DNA of 64,000 nucleotides from Achromobacter sp. UMC71 (GTDB taxonomy: Bacteria > Pseudomonadota > Gammaproteobacteria > Burkholderiales > Burkholderiaceae_B), in assembly GCF_014170305.1 (NCBI RefSeq), contig NZ_LZZT01000045.1, forward strand, positions 186,001-250,000, given 5' to 3'. Each line of letters opens with the position of its first letter. Within the stretch, counting starts at the first letter, position 1. The notes below the pieces were generated by a model. The model worked only from the letters and a program-made list of their open reading frames with translations, did not search any database and was not told the origin of the DNA. Of the stretch, positions 38,074 through 47,471 are shown piece by piece. Made by a program: the position numbers and the translations under genes.

Positions 38074-38520
38074 CTAATTGGTGTTGTTGGTTTGCACGCG
38101 CTTGGTGAACCACTCGGGAATCGGCCGGGTGAAGCTGTCCACGTAACGGTTCCATGCGGCGGTCGAGGCCGCCCCCAGCACCGGCAGCGCCGCGCCCGCG
38201 CGGCGGCCATCGGCCTGGGCGGCCAACAGGCCGCGCGTGATGTCGCCAAAGGCCTCGGGCGGCTCGGCAGCCTGCGGCGCGGCCTGGGGCGCGGGCTGCG
38301 GCATCGGCGTCTGCACCTGCTGCACCACGGGCCGCGCCGGCATCTGCGCGGCCGGTGCGGCGGCCGGCGCCGTGGCGGGCACGGGCGTGGCCTGAGCCAC
38401 GCCGCCACCGGTCATGGAGCCGGTCAGGGGCGCGTTCGATTGCGCCTGGCAGGCCCAGGGCGCAACCGCCGCCAGGGCCAGCACCAGGGAGAACGGAGCG
38501 AAAGTAGCGGTTCGAGACAT
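38074..38520 (-). CDS. DUF3613 domain protein of the tad locus
   Basis: 148 aa. A signal peptide ends near ACQAQS (about residue 27). A Pro/Ala/Gln-rich linker precedes the DUF3613 core, GDITRGLLAAQADGRRAG to WNRYVDSFTRPIPEWF. The family occurs in tad loci of Betaproteobacteria; role unknown, exported by its signal. It lies between tadD and tadG. Confidence 0.82.
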   Translation of the reverse strand: MSRTATFAPFSLVLALAAVAPWACQAQSNAPLTGSMTGGGVAQATPVPATAPAAAPAAQMPARPVVQQVQTPMPQPAPQAAPQAAEPPEAFGDITRGLLAAQADGRRAGAALPVLGAASTAAWNRYVDSFTRPIPEWFTKRVQTNNTN

Positions 38521-38541
38521 GGCAAGATTCCTGAAAGCGGG

Positions 38542-39426
38542 TTAGCGCATGATGGGCCCGTTGCCCAGTCTGTCCATCAAGGGGCTCATGACCGGCATCA
38601 CCATGCCTTCGCCACGGGACACCCGGGTAGCCTGCGTGTCGGCGCCGGCCGCAGGCGCGGCCGCCAGCGGCGCGGCGGTCTGGCTGCGGATCTCCGAGGC
38701 CAGGCGCAGGACCTGGCCGCGGGCCTCGTCGCCGAGCTGGGCGCGGTCCATCACGTTCTTGGCCCGGACCGGCTCGCCTTCCACCAGTAGCAGCAAGGCC
38801 AGGTTGGCCAGCACCTTGCTGTTGTCGGGGGCCAGTTCGGCGGCCTGCCCCAAGGGCACGCGGGCGCCGGCCGGATCGCCAGCCCGCAGACGCGCATAGC
38901 CCAGGTCGCCCAGGATCCGCGGATCCATCGGCGACAGCTTGGCGGCGCGCGCGAAATCATCCGCGGCCTGTTCGAATTGCCCGCGCGAACCGGCGATCAG
39001 CCCCAGCCCGTGCCAGCCGTCCGCGGCCTGGGCAGTGCCGATCAACGCCCGGTAGGCCTGTTCGCTCGACGCCGTCTGGCCGGTCTGGCGCAGGGCTTCG
39101 GCGCGCAGCACCGCCACGCGCGGGTCATTGCCGAACTTCTGCTGGAACGCGTCGATGTAGGCCAGCGACGCGAAGTAACGCTCCTGGCGCTGCGACTCGG
39201 CGATCATGGACAGCATCATCTCGGGTTCCGCCGGCTTGCGCCGGTTCTCGGCCTCGTCCTCGCGCTGACGCATCAGCGCCTGCTCCTGCTGCTGTTGCTG
39301 GATCAGCTGCCAGGCGGTTTCCGCGTTGTTGCTCTGGCAGCCGGCCAGGCCCCCTGCGCCCAGAACAACGGCCGCCGCCAAGGTCCAACGCCATGCGCGT
39401 GCCGCGCCTTCTATCCCGCCCGCCAT
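38542..39426 (-). CDS. tadD: TPR lipoprotein TadD
   Basis: 294 aa from the ATG at 39426 (a GTG one codon earlier is equally possible). The signal peptide ends with LGAGGLAGC, giving a lipidated Cys. A Gln-rich helix is followed by TPR repeats (residues about 80-230; AYRALIGTAQAADGWHGLG, ADDFARAAKLSPMDPRILGDLGYARLRAGD). TadD is an outer-membrane pilotin-like lipoprotein for the Tad secretin. The start overlaps the tadC stop (TGATG). Confidence 0.9.
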   Translation of the reverse strand: MAGGIEGAARAWRWTLAAAVVLGAGGLAGCQSNNAETAWQLIQQQQQEQALMRQREDEAENRRKPAEPEMMLSMIAESQRQERYFASLAYIDAFQQKFGNDPRVAVLRAEALRQTGQTASSEQAYRALIGTAQAADGWHGLGLIAGSRGQFEQAADDFARAAKLSPMDPRILGDLGYARLRAGDPAGARVPLGQAAELAPDNSKVLANLALLLLVEGEPVRAKNVMDRAQLGDEARGQVLRLASEIRSQTAAPLAAAPAAGADTQATRVSRGEGMVMPVMSPLMDRLGNGPIMR

Positions 39427-40424
39427 CACATGCCCCCCATGCGCGACAAACCGCGCAATACCGCAACAAACCCTGCTCCACCCGTCACGATCAACAGCGC
39501 CGGCAACAAGGTCACGATCATGACCGCCGTCATCTTGACGGTGGTCTTGCCCACCTTTTCCTTCAATTCCAGCCGCCGCTTGTCGCGCAGGCGTTCGCCG
39601 AAACGGTTCAGCGGTTCCTGCACCGCGCCGCCGTGCTGATCCACCTGGGCGATCAGGCGGCAGATAGCGGATAGGTCGTCGTTGTCGAACCCGCCCGCCA
39701 GGCGCGCCAGCGACTGCTCGCGGGTGCGGCCGCGCACGTAGAGTTCGGACGCCAGCCGCAGCTCATATGACAGGACCGGCAGCACCTGGGCGAACTCCTT
39801 GATCAATACTTGCAGGCTCTGATCGATCGACAGGCCCACGCCCTGCAGCAAGCGCAGCAGGTCGATCAGCAGCGGTAGCTCGTCAGCGGCTTGCTTGCGG
39901 CGTCGCGAAAGACGCCTGCGCACGAACCATTTGGGCAGCATGTAGCCGATGGCAAAGCCGAAGAACGCCGCCACGAACAGGCCCAGCGACGAATCGCTGA
40001 CCTTGCGGCCCAGGTCCAGCCCCACGGCCGCCGCCGGCAGCAGCAGCGCCAGCGTGAAGCGCGCGACGATGAAGCGCAGCCGCGCCGTGGAGGGGTTTTC
40101 GTAGCCCGCCATGTCCACCAGCTTGCGGTCCTCGCCAGCCAGCAGGGCCTCGGCGAACCGCCCTTCGCTCAGGCGCTTGCCGAACGAGTCGGCCGCGCGC
40201 GTGGCCGCGGCCAGGCGGCCCTGTCCGCCCTCGGCGGCCGCGGCAGCCGCAGCCTTGCCGCGTCCGTCCCGGGTCGCCAGCGCCTGTTCCACTACCTGGC
40301 GGCTGCGGTCCTGCCCGCGCAGGCGCCGCGTCATGCTCAGGCCCAGGATCAGCATGGCGGCGGCAACCAGCATCAGCGCCAGCGCCAGCACGGTCGAAAC
40401 ACTCCAGGATTGAAGGGCTTGCAT
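39426..40424 (-). CDS. tadC: Tad inner-membrane platform protein TadC
   Basis: 332 aa. T2SSF domain with DELPLLIDLLRLLQGVGLSIDQSLQVL and LAAICRLIAQVDQHGGAVQEPL-like features, and hydrophobic segments near the N-terminus, residues 120-165 and the C-terminus. The start at 40424 is chosen because the longer frame runs into tadB. With TadB it forms the platform that TadA works on. It lies 11 bp after tadB. Confidence 0.93.
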   Translation of the reverse strand: MQALQSWSVSTVLALALMLVAAAMLILGLSMTRRLRGQDRSRQVVEQALATRDGRGKAAAAAAAEGGQGRLAAATRAADSFGKRLSEGRFAEALLAGEDRKLVDMAGYENPSTARLRFIVARFTLALLLPAAAVGLDLGRKVSDSSLGLFVAAFFGFAIGYMLPKWFVRRRLSRRRKQAADELPLLIDLLRLLQGVGLSIDQSLQVLIKEFAQVLPVLSYELRLASELYVRGRTREQSLARLAGGFDNDDLSAICRLIAQVDQHGGAVQEPLNRFGERLRDKRRLELKEKVGKTTVKMTAVMIVTLLPALLIVTGGAGFVAVLRGLSRMGGM

Positions 40425-40435
40425 CCGTGGCGTCC

Positions 40436-41365
40436 TTAAATGGCCTTGGCCATGCGATACAGGATGTAGGAACCCGCCAGTTGCAGGCCCACCGCGGTCA
40501 TCAGCATCTTGAATCCCAGGGGGTCGATCCACAGCCCCATGAACAGGTCATTGTTGGCCACCATGATGAAGCCCGCGATGCCCAGCGGCAGCAGCGCCAG
40601 GATCCAGGCCGACAGACGGATTTCGGCCGAGCTGGCCGTCAGCTCGGCGCGCGCCTGGCCGATGTCGCGCATGAAGGCGGCCATGCGTTCCAGCACCTGG
40701 TCGCTGCGGCCGCCAAAGCGCAGCGCGACCGACACTACCGCGGCCACCATGTAGAGTTCCTTCATGTCGTACTGGCGCGATACCTGCACCAAGGCCGCGT
40801 CCAGCTCCTTGGCCGAGCGGCTCAGTGCGGCCGCGGTCTCGACCACTTCGCGCAACGGCTCGTCGGTGGTGGCGGCCGCCGTCTGGAAGGCCGACGCCAT
40901 GCTGTTGCCGATGGTGACCAGGCGCACGATGTTGTCCAGGAACGCCGGCAGTTGCGACACACGGCGCCGCTGGCGCCTGTCAGCGCGCAGCCACAGCAGG
41001 AAATAGGCAAACACCACCAACAGCACCAGCGCCACCACGCCGGACAGCCACCCCAGGAACGCCCAGGCCAGCAGCGCGCCGACCACGATGGGCAGCGTCA
41101 GCTTGGCGTAGAAGGCCGGGCTTTGGCGCACGCCGCCTTGCAGCAGCAGCATGTCCCAGCGCGAGAAGCCGCTGCGCAAGGCACGCGCGCCTTGCGCAAA
41201 CGGCAGCTTGCCGCTGACCGGCGCGCCACGGCTGCGGCGCAGCTGATCTTCCAGGAAGGCCGAGCTGGCGGCGCGGCGCGCGCCGCTGTTGGCGTGGCGC
41301 CATAGCAGCACCGCCGCCAAGGCAAACAACAGTGCCAATCCCCCGATCACGCCGGCTTGCAGCAT
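40436..41365 (-). CDS. tadB: Tad inner-membrane platform protein TadB
   Basis: 309 aa with an N-terminal membrane helix, two central ones and C-terminal helices, and a T2SSF domain at about 135-270 (LPAFLDNIVRLVTIGNSMASAFQTAA; VLERMAAFMRDIGQARAELTA). The ATG overlaps the tadA stop (TGATG). It makes the inner-membrane platform with TadC. Confidence 0.93.
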   Translation of the reverse strand: MLQAGVIGGLALLFALAAVLLWRHANSGARRAASSAFLEDQLRRSRGAPVSGKLPFAQGARALRSGFSRWDMLLLQGGVRQSPAFYAKLTLPIVVGALLAWAFLGWLSGVVALVLLVVFAYFLLWLRADRRQRRRVSQLPAFLDNIVRLVTIGNSMASAFQTAAATTDEPLREVVETAAALSRSAKELDAALVQVSRQYDMKELYMVAAVVSVALRFGGRSDQVLERMAAFMRDIGQARAELTASSAEIRLSAWILALLPLGIAGFIMVANNDLFMGLWIDPLGFKMLMTAVGLQLAGSYILYRMAKAI

Positions 41366-42726
41366 CAGCGCCTCCTGCTCCAGAAGCCCCCGCCGCCACC
41401 ATCGGGCTCGCCCGGGTTATGGTCGGCGGGCCGCTGCTCATTGCGCATCTTGGCCAGCTTGGGCGTGTGCGGATGGATGCCCAGCCAGTTCCAGCGATCC
41501 TTTTCCTCGCCCTCGGGCGTGGCAAAGGTTTCGTGGCGATAGAGTTCCTGGGTCGAGATCACGCTGTCCCCCATGCCCGTGACCTCGGTCACGGACAGCA
41601 CCCGGCGCTTGCCGTTGGACAGGCGCCCGATCTGCACGATGAAATCCAGCGCGCTGGCGATCTGGCGCCGCAGGCTGTCCTCGCTGCCCTGAAAGCCCGC
41701 GAAGCCGGCCAGCATTTCGATCCGGTACAGGCACTCGCGCGGCGAGTTGGCGTGGATGGTGGCCATCGAGCCTTCATGGCCGGTGTTCATGGCCTGCAAC
41801 ATGTCCATGACCTCGGCGCCGCGCACTTCGCCCACCACCACGCGGTCTGGCCGCATCCGCAAGCTGTTGCGGATCAGCTCGCGGATGCTGACCGCGCCGC
41901 TGCCGTCAAAGCCGCCCTGGCGCGATTCCAGCCGCACCACGTGCGGGTGATTCAGCGACAGCTCCGCCGTGTCTTCCACCGTCACCACGCGCTCGGTCTC
42001 GGGAATGAAAAACGCCAGCGCGTTCAACAACGAGGTCTTGCCCGAACTGGTGCCGCCCGACACCAGGATGTTGCAGCGGTTCTTCACCGCCTCGTGCAAC
42101 AGGCGGTAGATTTCCTCGTCGAACGTGCCCAGCGTCAGCAGGTCGGCGGGCTTGAGCGGATCCTGGCGGAATTTACGGATCGAGACCATCGGCCCGTCCA
42201 CGGCCAAGGGTTCGATCACCACGTTCAGGCGGCCGCCGTCCGGCAGGCGCGCGTCCACCATGGGGCTGGACTCGTCCAGCCGGCGCCCCATGGGCGCCAG
42301 GATACGCCGCACGATGCGCAACACGTGCTGGTTGTCGGTAAAGCGTAGCGTCTCGCGCGCCAGCACGCCGCGCCGCGACACGAAGACGTTGTCGTAGCCG
42401 TTGATCAGGATGTCTTCGACCGCGGGGTCGGCCAGCAGGTCCTCCAGCGGTCCCAACCCGGCCAGTTCCTTGGTCAAGGCCTCGGCGATCTGCCGCATTT
42501 CGCTTTCATTGATGGGCACCCGGCGCAAGCGCACGAAGCTCGCGACCTCGATGTCGACGAACTCCTGGATGGCCGAGCGCGCCCACCTGCCGAACTCCGC
42601 CCCCAGCTCTTCGATGCGGGAAAGCAGGTGCTCGTAGGCAGCCGTCTTTACTTCCTGGAAACGGTTGGACGAGGAGAAGCCCTTGTCGCCATCGCCACCG
42701 AACTCTATGGTCGCTGTCATGATCAT
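41365..42726 (-). CDS. tadA: Tad secretion ATPase TadA/CpaF
   Basis: 453 aa. Hexameric type II/IV secretion ATPase. Walker [17 protein letters not shown] lies near residue 220, the Asp box EDTAEL, Walker [20 protein letters not shown] and the His box [22 protein letters not shown] follow. It powers pilin assembly. Two adjacent ATG codons (42726, 42720) are possible starts. It lies 22 bp after tadZ. Confidence 0.96.
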   Translation of the reverse strand: MIMTATIEFGGDGDKGFSSSNRFQEVKTAAYEHLLSRIEELGAEFGRWARSAIQEFVDIEVASFVRLRRVPINESEMRQIAEALTKELAGLGPLEDLLADPAVEDILINGYDNVFVSRRGVLARETLRFTDNQHVLRIVRRILAPMGRRLDESSPMVDARLPDGGRLNVVIEPLAVDGPMVSIRKFRQDPLKPADLLTLGTFDEEIYRLLHEAVKNRCNILVSGGTSSGKTSLLNALAFFIPETERVVTVEDTAELSLNHPHVVRLESRQGGFDGSGAVSIRELIRNSLRMRPDRVVVGEVRGAEVMDMLQAMNTGHEGSMATIHANSPRECLYRIEMLAGFAGFQGSEDSLRRQIASALDFIVQIGRLSNGKRRVLSVTEVTGMGDSVISTQELYRHETFATPEGEEKDRWNWLGIHPHTPKLAKMRNEQRPADHNPGEPDGGGGGFWSRRR

Positions 42727-42748
42727 GTCGGATTTCCGCCGCCGTCCG

Positions 42749-44089
42749 TTACTCGACCACCATGCGGCGGTGCACGCCAGGCAGCCACGTGGCCAGCCAG
42801 CTTGCCCGGCCGCCCGGTGTGTTTTCTTCCGCGCTCAGCTTTTCGGCCAGCGCCTGGACCGCGCGGACGTAGACGTCGCGCTCGGCTTCTTCGTGCAGCA
42901 AATGCCCTTGGTTGGTACACACCATCAGCGCCAGCGTGCGATCGGGCAGCGTGCCGACCAGATCAAGCTGGAAGCGTTCGGCGATCTGCTGCGCCGTCAT
43001 GCCATAGCGCTCGTCGTAGCGGTTCACGATCAGGCCCAGGCTACGGCGGTCCACATGCAGTTGTTCCAGTTCCTGCAGCAGCCCGGCAAGCGACACCAGC
43101 GCGCCCACGCTCTGGTCGGTCACGATCCAGTTCTGTTGCGAGGCGCGCGCCAGGCCCGCGACGAACTCAGGGTTGGTAAAGCCGCCCGAGTCGGCCACCA
43201 CCACGCCGAAATGCTGGCGCATGCGTTCGAACACCAGCAGCGAATCGGACTGCGACACATCGCGCATCTGGCCCAGGTCGCGCGGCAACGCCAGCACGCT
43301 CAGGCCGTTGGCGGTATGCGCCATGGCCGAGCTCAACAAGGTGGAATCGAGCCGGCGCAGATTGCGCGCGGCTTCGGCGAAATCAAAATCGCTGCCGATG
43401 TTCAGGTACAGCTGGCAATCGCCCACCGGCCAGCCCAGGTCCATCAGGGCCACGCGGCTGCTCAGAGGCAAGGTGCTGCCCATATCGGCCGACGGCTTGG
43501 CGGCCTTGGCGCCCGACGCCGTCGCGCGCACGCCGTGCAGGTGCTTCAGGCGGTCCTGCACCATGCCCGCCAGGTGCACCGCGAGGGTGCTGGTGCCCAC
43601 GCCCGGACGCGCGCCCAGCAGCAGCACGCTGCGGCGCGATCCATCCTGCCGGCCGCCGCCGGCCGGCACATCCAGCAGGCGCTGCACGACATCCTTCACT
43701 TCCTGCGGCGCCACGGTGGGGTCGACGAAATCGCTCACGCCGGCCCGCAGCGCCGCAATGGCGCCTTCGGGCTGGCTCAGGAGCCCCACCGCCACGCGCG
43801 GAATCGTCGGCGCGATGCGGGCCAGCAGGCGCGCCAGTTCGGCCGACTTGAACAGCTTGCCGGGCTCGTCCTCGCTCAAGGTGAAATCCAGGAACACCAC
43901 TTGGGGCTCGATCTCGGTCAAGCGCCGCCCCAATTCCTCGACCCCCGGCACTTCCTGAGTCAACATGCCCATGTCGCCCAGCGCCTGCCCAAGCTGCGCC
44001 GCGACGCCATCGCCTTTCGAACAAAACAGAAACCGGTTGCCGTTCTGCAGGCCAACCCACTCTCTGGCATGTGTCTTCATATTACTCAC
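42749..44089 (-). CDS. tadZ: Tad pilus protein TadZ/CpaE, MinD/ParA-like
   Basis: 446 aa. An N-terminal receiver-like domain (about 18-140) precedes a ParA/MinD fold. The deviant Walker A is degraded: GARPGVGTSTLAVHLA has Thr where the catalytic Lys should be, as in many atypical TadZ proteins; the A' region MDLGWPVGD is present. TadZ marks the pole or membrane site for Tad assembly. The start is GTG at 44089, overlapping the cpaC stop (GTGA); an ATG at 44080 is also possible. Confidence 0.92.
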   Translation of the reverse strand: MSNMKTHAREWVGLQNGNRFLFCSKGDGVAAQLGQALGDMGMLTQEVPGVEELGRRLTEIEPQVVFLDFTLSEDEPGKLFKSAELARLLARIAPTIPRVAVGLLSQPEGAIAALRAGVSDFVDPTVAPQEVKDVVQRLLDVPAGGGRQDGSRRSVLLLGARPGVGTSTLAVHLAGMVQDRLKHLHGVRATASGAKAAKPSADMGSTLPLSSRVALMDLGWPVGDCQLYLNIGSDFDFAEAARNLRRLDSTLLSSAMAHTANGLSVLALPRDLGQMRDVSQSDSLLVFERMRQHFGVVVADSGGFTNPEFVAGLARASQQNWIVTDQSVGALVSLAGLLQELEQLHVDRRSLGLIVNRYDERYGMTAQQIAERFQLDLVGTLPDRTLALMVCTNQGHLLHEEAERDVYVRAVQALAEKLSAEENTPGGRASWLATWLPGVHRRMVVE

Positions 44090-45468
44090 CGTGAAAAGCC
44101 CGGCATTTGCTGTCCGCTGGAGTTACCCATCAGGTAGTAGCCCCAAGCGTTGAACGTCGTGTCGGTCGCTTCCTGCTTGGCCCCCGGCAACGGCAATGTC
44201 ACGCCGCGCGCGATGGGCCGCACCAGCCGCGGCGTCACAACAATGACCAGCTCGGTATCTTCCTGGGTGTAGTCCACGCTGCGGAAGAACGATCCGATGA
44301 TGGGCAGGTCGCCCAGCATCGGCACTTTATTGACCAGCGCCTTGGTCTGGCGCGACACCAGGCCGCTGATGACGAAGCTCTCGCCATCGCCCAGCTCGAC
44401 CGTCGTATCCGCGCGCCGCGTGCGCAGGGCCGGAATCAGCGTGCTGGAATTGGTGCCGTTGGAGATCGCGATGGCGTTGCTGTAGTCCAGTTCGCTGGCC
44501 TCGGGCGCCACCTTCAACGCGATGCGGTCGCGCGAGAGCACGGTCGGCGTCACCGTCAGGCCGATGCCGAACGGCTTGAACGTCACCGTCGTCGTGCCCA
44601 GGCCGCCCGCTTCCGGAATCGGCAATTCGCCACCCGCCAGGAAACTGGCGCTCTGCCCGGTCAAGGCCACCAGCGTGGGTTCGGCCAGCACGCGCGCCAT
44701 GCCGTTGTTCTGCAACAGGCGCAGGCGCGCGCTGAAGTCGTTGGAGTCATAGAACAGCGAAAATCCCGACGCCAGGGCCGCGGTCTTGCTGAAGCCCAGG
44801 GGTGCGGGCAGGTTGTCGGGCGTGATGGAATTGGTGCCGCCCCACGGGCCGGCGCGGCCAGCGAAGCTGATGCCCGCCTGCTTCATGACCGAGCGCGACA
44901 CCTCGACCACCTTGACCTCGACCTGCACCACCCCGCCTGTGCCCGCGGTGGACACGTCGACCACGTTCTTGTCGCCGACCGTGGCGGCCGCGGCGGCCAC
45001 CGAGGCCTGGTGCGACAACGGCGAGTCGGCCTGGCCGGACACCACCGCCCGGTCTCCCGCCACATCAACGTTGGCGCCGCCGGCCACGCCGCGCCCGGCC
45101 AGCACCTGCTGCACCGTGCCGGCCACCCGCAGGTTCCAGAGCTGCGGCGCCGAGTTGGCGCCCGTCCAGACCTGCAGCGTGGTGGTGCCCGCCTTCTTGC
45201 CATACAGCAGCAGCGAAGCCTGGCGCTTGCCCGAGGCGGGCAGCACTTTCACATCGGCCACGTCAGGGTCGCCGATAGCGATGCGGGCGGGCGCGCCGTC
45301 CAGCATGAGCGTCTGCTGGCCTTTGACGGCCACCGCGATATCGCGGGCAGGCGTATTCAGGCCAGAGGCGGCGGGCATGGCGTTCTGCGCCGTGCCGATG
45401 GCGCCGTAGGTCATCGCCGCTGCGGCCGACAGGACGCAGATCAAAGTGGTGCGCTGGGTTCTCTTCAT
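44086..45468 (-). CDS. cpaC: Tad secretin RcpA/CpaC
   Basis: 460 aa. A signal peptide ends near TAQNA. A periplasmic N-domain (about 40-170: VKGQQTLMLDGAPARIAIGDPDVADVKVL; BON-like) precedes the secretin core with VEVKVVEVSRSVMKQAG, VLAEPTLVALTGQSASFLAGGE and the C-terminal VPMLGDLPIIGSFFRS...ELVIVVTPRLVRPI. It forms the outer-membrane channel for the Flp pilus. Confidence 0.95.
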   Translation of the reverse strand: MKRTQRTTLICVLSAAAAMTYGAIGTAQNAMPAASGLNTPARDIAVAVKGQQTLMLDGAPARIAIGDPDVADVKVLPASGKRQASLLLYGKKAGTTTLQVWTGANSAPQLWNLRVAGTVQQVLAGRGVAGGANVDVAGDRAVVSGQADSPLSHQASVAAAAATVGDKNVVDVSTAGTGGVVQVEVKVVEVSRSVMKQAGISFAGRAGPWGGTNSITPDNLPAPLGFSKTAALASGFSLFYDSNDFSARLRLLQNNGMARVLAEPTLVALTGQSASFLAGGELPIPEAGGLGTTTVTFKPFGIGLTVTPTVLSRDRIALKVAPEASELDYSNAIAISNGTNSSTLIPALRTRRADTTVELGDGESFVISGLVSRQTKALVNKVPMLGDLPIIGSFFRSVDYTQEDTELVIVVTPRLVRPIARGVTLPLPGAKQEATDTTFNAWGYYLMGNSSGQQMPGFSR

Positions 45469-45533
45469 TTGCTGGATCTAGTTGACAGGTAAGGTCCAGC
45501 CGCGGGCGGCACCTAGCCACGCGCAGCCGCGTT

Positions 45534-46490
45534 TCAATAACGCACGCGCTCGGATTTATCTCCTCGCAGTATTTCCACCGTACGGCCGCCCCCACCCCCG
45601 GCCGCACGGACCGGCGCGGGTTTGGCGGCAGGCGACGTGCCCTCCAGCTGCGCCAGGCTTTCGCCGGCGTAGGCGCGGTTCGGGCCGGTCAGCAGCTGCG
45701 CGCGCTGTTCCGGTGTCAGATCGGGCCGCGGCGGCAACACGGCGCTGCGCTGCGCGAACAGCTGCGTGTCGGGCTTGGCGTCGTCGCCCACCGGCCGCAA
45801 GGCCAGTTGCAGGCGGCCGGCGCGGCTGGCCAGTATCAGTTCGCTGACCTGCTCGACCGGCACGGCCAGCACGGCGGTCTTGGCCGGCTGCCCGGGCGGT
45901 CCGGGCAGCGTGGATTTTTCCTCGGGCCCGTCCACCGACGCGGCGCCATAGGCCAGCACGCGGACCTGCGATTGCAGCAAGCGGGCCTGGCCGCCCTGGA
46001 TCTCGACGCCCTTCTCGACCATGAAGAAAACGTCCACCAGGTCTCCCGGGGCAATGCGGTTGCCGCCGCCCACGACCTCGTCCACGCCGATCGCCACGGC
46101 GCGCTCGCCGGGCTTGAGCTGACGGCCCAGGCCTTGCGCCAGCATGCTGGGCAGCACCGGATCGCCCGGCGCGATGTCGACCCGCGCATACGCCCCTTCC
46201 AGCGGCGTGCGCGAGCTGTAGCTGCCCGACAGCGCGACCTGCCATTCATCCACCTTGAGCATTTTTTCGCCATCGATGCGGGTACCGGCCGGAATCGCCG
46301 CGCTTGCCACCACCACCGGATAGCGCTTGGCCGGGGCTTCGGCCGGCGCGGGCGCCGCCGTCGTCGCCGTGGGCCCCGTTGCCACGGGCGCCGGGGCCGG
46401 CGGCTCGGAAGCCAGGCGCCACGCCACGAACGCCAGCACCAGGCCCGCCGCCAACAACACACCCGCAATGATTTTGCTCAGACTGCTCAT
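45534..46490 (-). CDS. cpaB: Flp pilus assembly protein CpaB/RcpC
   Basis: 318 aa. One N-terminal membrane segment, then a SAF domain (about 60-125: YPVVVASAAIPAGTRI; GAYARVDIAPGDPVLPSML) and an RcpC domain (GERAVAIGVDEVVGGGNRIAPGDLVDVFF). RcpC works in the periplasm beside the secretin. The ATG at 46490 overlaps the upstream tadF-like stop (ATGA); the in-frame extension to 46643 lies inside that gene. Confidence 0.93.
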   Translation of the reverse strand: MSSLSKIIAGVLLAAGLVLAFVAWRLASEPPAPAPVATGPTATTAAPAPAEAPAKRYPVVVASAAIPAGTRIDGEKMLKVDEWQVALSGSYSSRTPLEGAYARVDIAPGDPVLPSMLAQGLGRQLKPGERAVAIGVDEVVGGGNRIAPGDLVDVFFMVEKGVEIQGGQARLLQSQVRVLAYGAASVDGPEEKSTLPGPPGQPAKTAVLAVPVEQVSELILASRAGRLQLALRPVGDDAKPDTQLFAQRSAVLPPRPDLTPEQRAQLLTGPNRAYAGESLAQLEGTSPAAKPAPVRAAGGGGGRTVEILRGDKSERVRY

Positions 46491-46978
46491 GGTGTCCCTT
46501 GGGAAATTTGCACGATGGCCTTCGACGACAACCGGGTCGGGATCCAGTTCTTGTCCGTCCCGGGCAGCATGGCGATGAAGGCCTGGAAGGTGGACAGCAC
46601 CGGCCAGGCCTGCACGTTGAAAGTCATGGCGACGGTCGTGCACTGCGCCGTCTGGCCACCCGAACCGCTCCAGGTGCAGGGCGCGCTGGTCGTGGCGCAG
46701 GCCACCGTCGAACCGGTCCCGAACACGCTCATGGCCGCCGAGCAGGCCGCGCCGGGCACATCGGCCTGGCCGGCGAACCGGGCATAGACCGCGGCCCGCG
46801 CGCCTTCGGAAGCGGCGGAGGCCAGTTGCTGCTGCATCCAGAACAGCACGCCATAGCCAACGACGGCGCAGACGAACATCAGCAGCATGGTCACCGTCAA
46901 CGAAAATTCGAGCGCGGCCAGGCCCCGCTGGCCGGCCTTGCGGCCGCGGAAGGTGTCGGAACTGGCGCGCGCAACCAT
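46487..46978 (-). CDS. TadE/TadF-like pseudopilin
   Basis: 163 aa. RGLAALEFSLTVTMLLMFVCAVVG is the TadE/F prepilin-like segment with the conserved Glu. The body has four Cys in a pattern (AAC...AC...PC...QC) that suggests disulfides. The ATG at 46978 has GGGAG 9 bp upstream; the ATG five codons earlier overlaps that SD and is less likely. It follows the other TadE-like gene immediately. Confidence 0.88.
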   Translation of the reverse strand: MVARASSDTFRGRKAGQRGLAALEFSLTVTMLLMFVCAVVGYGVLFWMQQQLASAASEGARAAVYARFAGQADVPGAACSAAMSVFGTGSTVACATTSAPCTWSGSGGQTAQCTTVAMTFNVQAWPVLSTFQAFIAMLPGTDKNWIPTRLSSKAIVQISQGTP

Positions 46979-46979
46979 G

Positions 46980-47471
46980 TCAATTGCTCCCATCCAGGGA
47001 ATTGCCCAGGTGGACCGTGGCGCGGGCGGTCAGCACGCTGGAAGGCGGCATCAGCGCCTGCGCCAGGAACGGGAAATTCGGAATCAGGGGATTGGCGCCG
47101 TAGGGATAGCTGACCGTCACCTCGATCTGGTCGGCGGTCAGCGGCAAGCCGCTGCAGGTGCCGCCGGCCGTGCTGCTGAGCGTGCCGGAGGCCCCGCATA
47201 CCGCCACCGCCACTGCGGCCGAGGACATGGTGGTGATCCACCCGGAGCGGTCCAGCGCGATGTCGCGGCCGGCGTTGGCACGGACCGTCAGCGAGGTGGC
47301 GCCCGGCTGCCATTGCAGCACCTTGCGGGCGCCGTCCTGCGCGGCCAGGGTCACGGAATGCTGTGCGGTGAAGACCAGGGCATACGTCAGGATCGCGTAG
47401 AACACCAGGAAAAACACCACGAATACCAGTCCGAACTCAAGGGAATAAACACCACGCTGAGCGCGGCGGCG
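46980..47471 (-). CDS. TadE-like pseudopilin, start codon unclear
   Basis: About 155-165 aa. QRGVYSLEFGLVFVVFFLVFYA is the TadE prepilin-like N-terminus and the body resembles the family, ending in VHLGNSLDGSN. No ATG, GTG or TTG lies in frame between the family start and a GTG at 47672 deep inside tadV. The left coordinate is sure; 47471 is only an estimate of where the protein begins. Possible explanations are a noncanonical start coupled to tadV, or a sequence error near the tadV end. Two unusual cysteine residues lie in the body (VCGASGTL; GGTCSG). Confidence 0.7.
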   Translation of the reverse strand, partial: RRRAQRGVYSLEFGLVFVVFFLVFYAILTYALVFTAQHSVTLAAQDGARKVLQWQPGATSLTVRANAGRDIALDRSGWITTMSSAAVAVAVCGASGTLSSTAGGTCSGLPLTADQIEVTVSYPYGANPLIPNFPFLAQALMPPSSVLTARATVHLGNSLDGSN

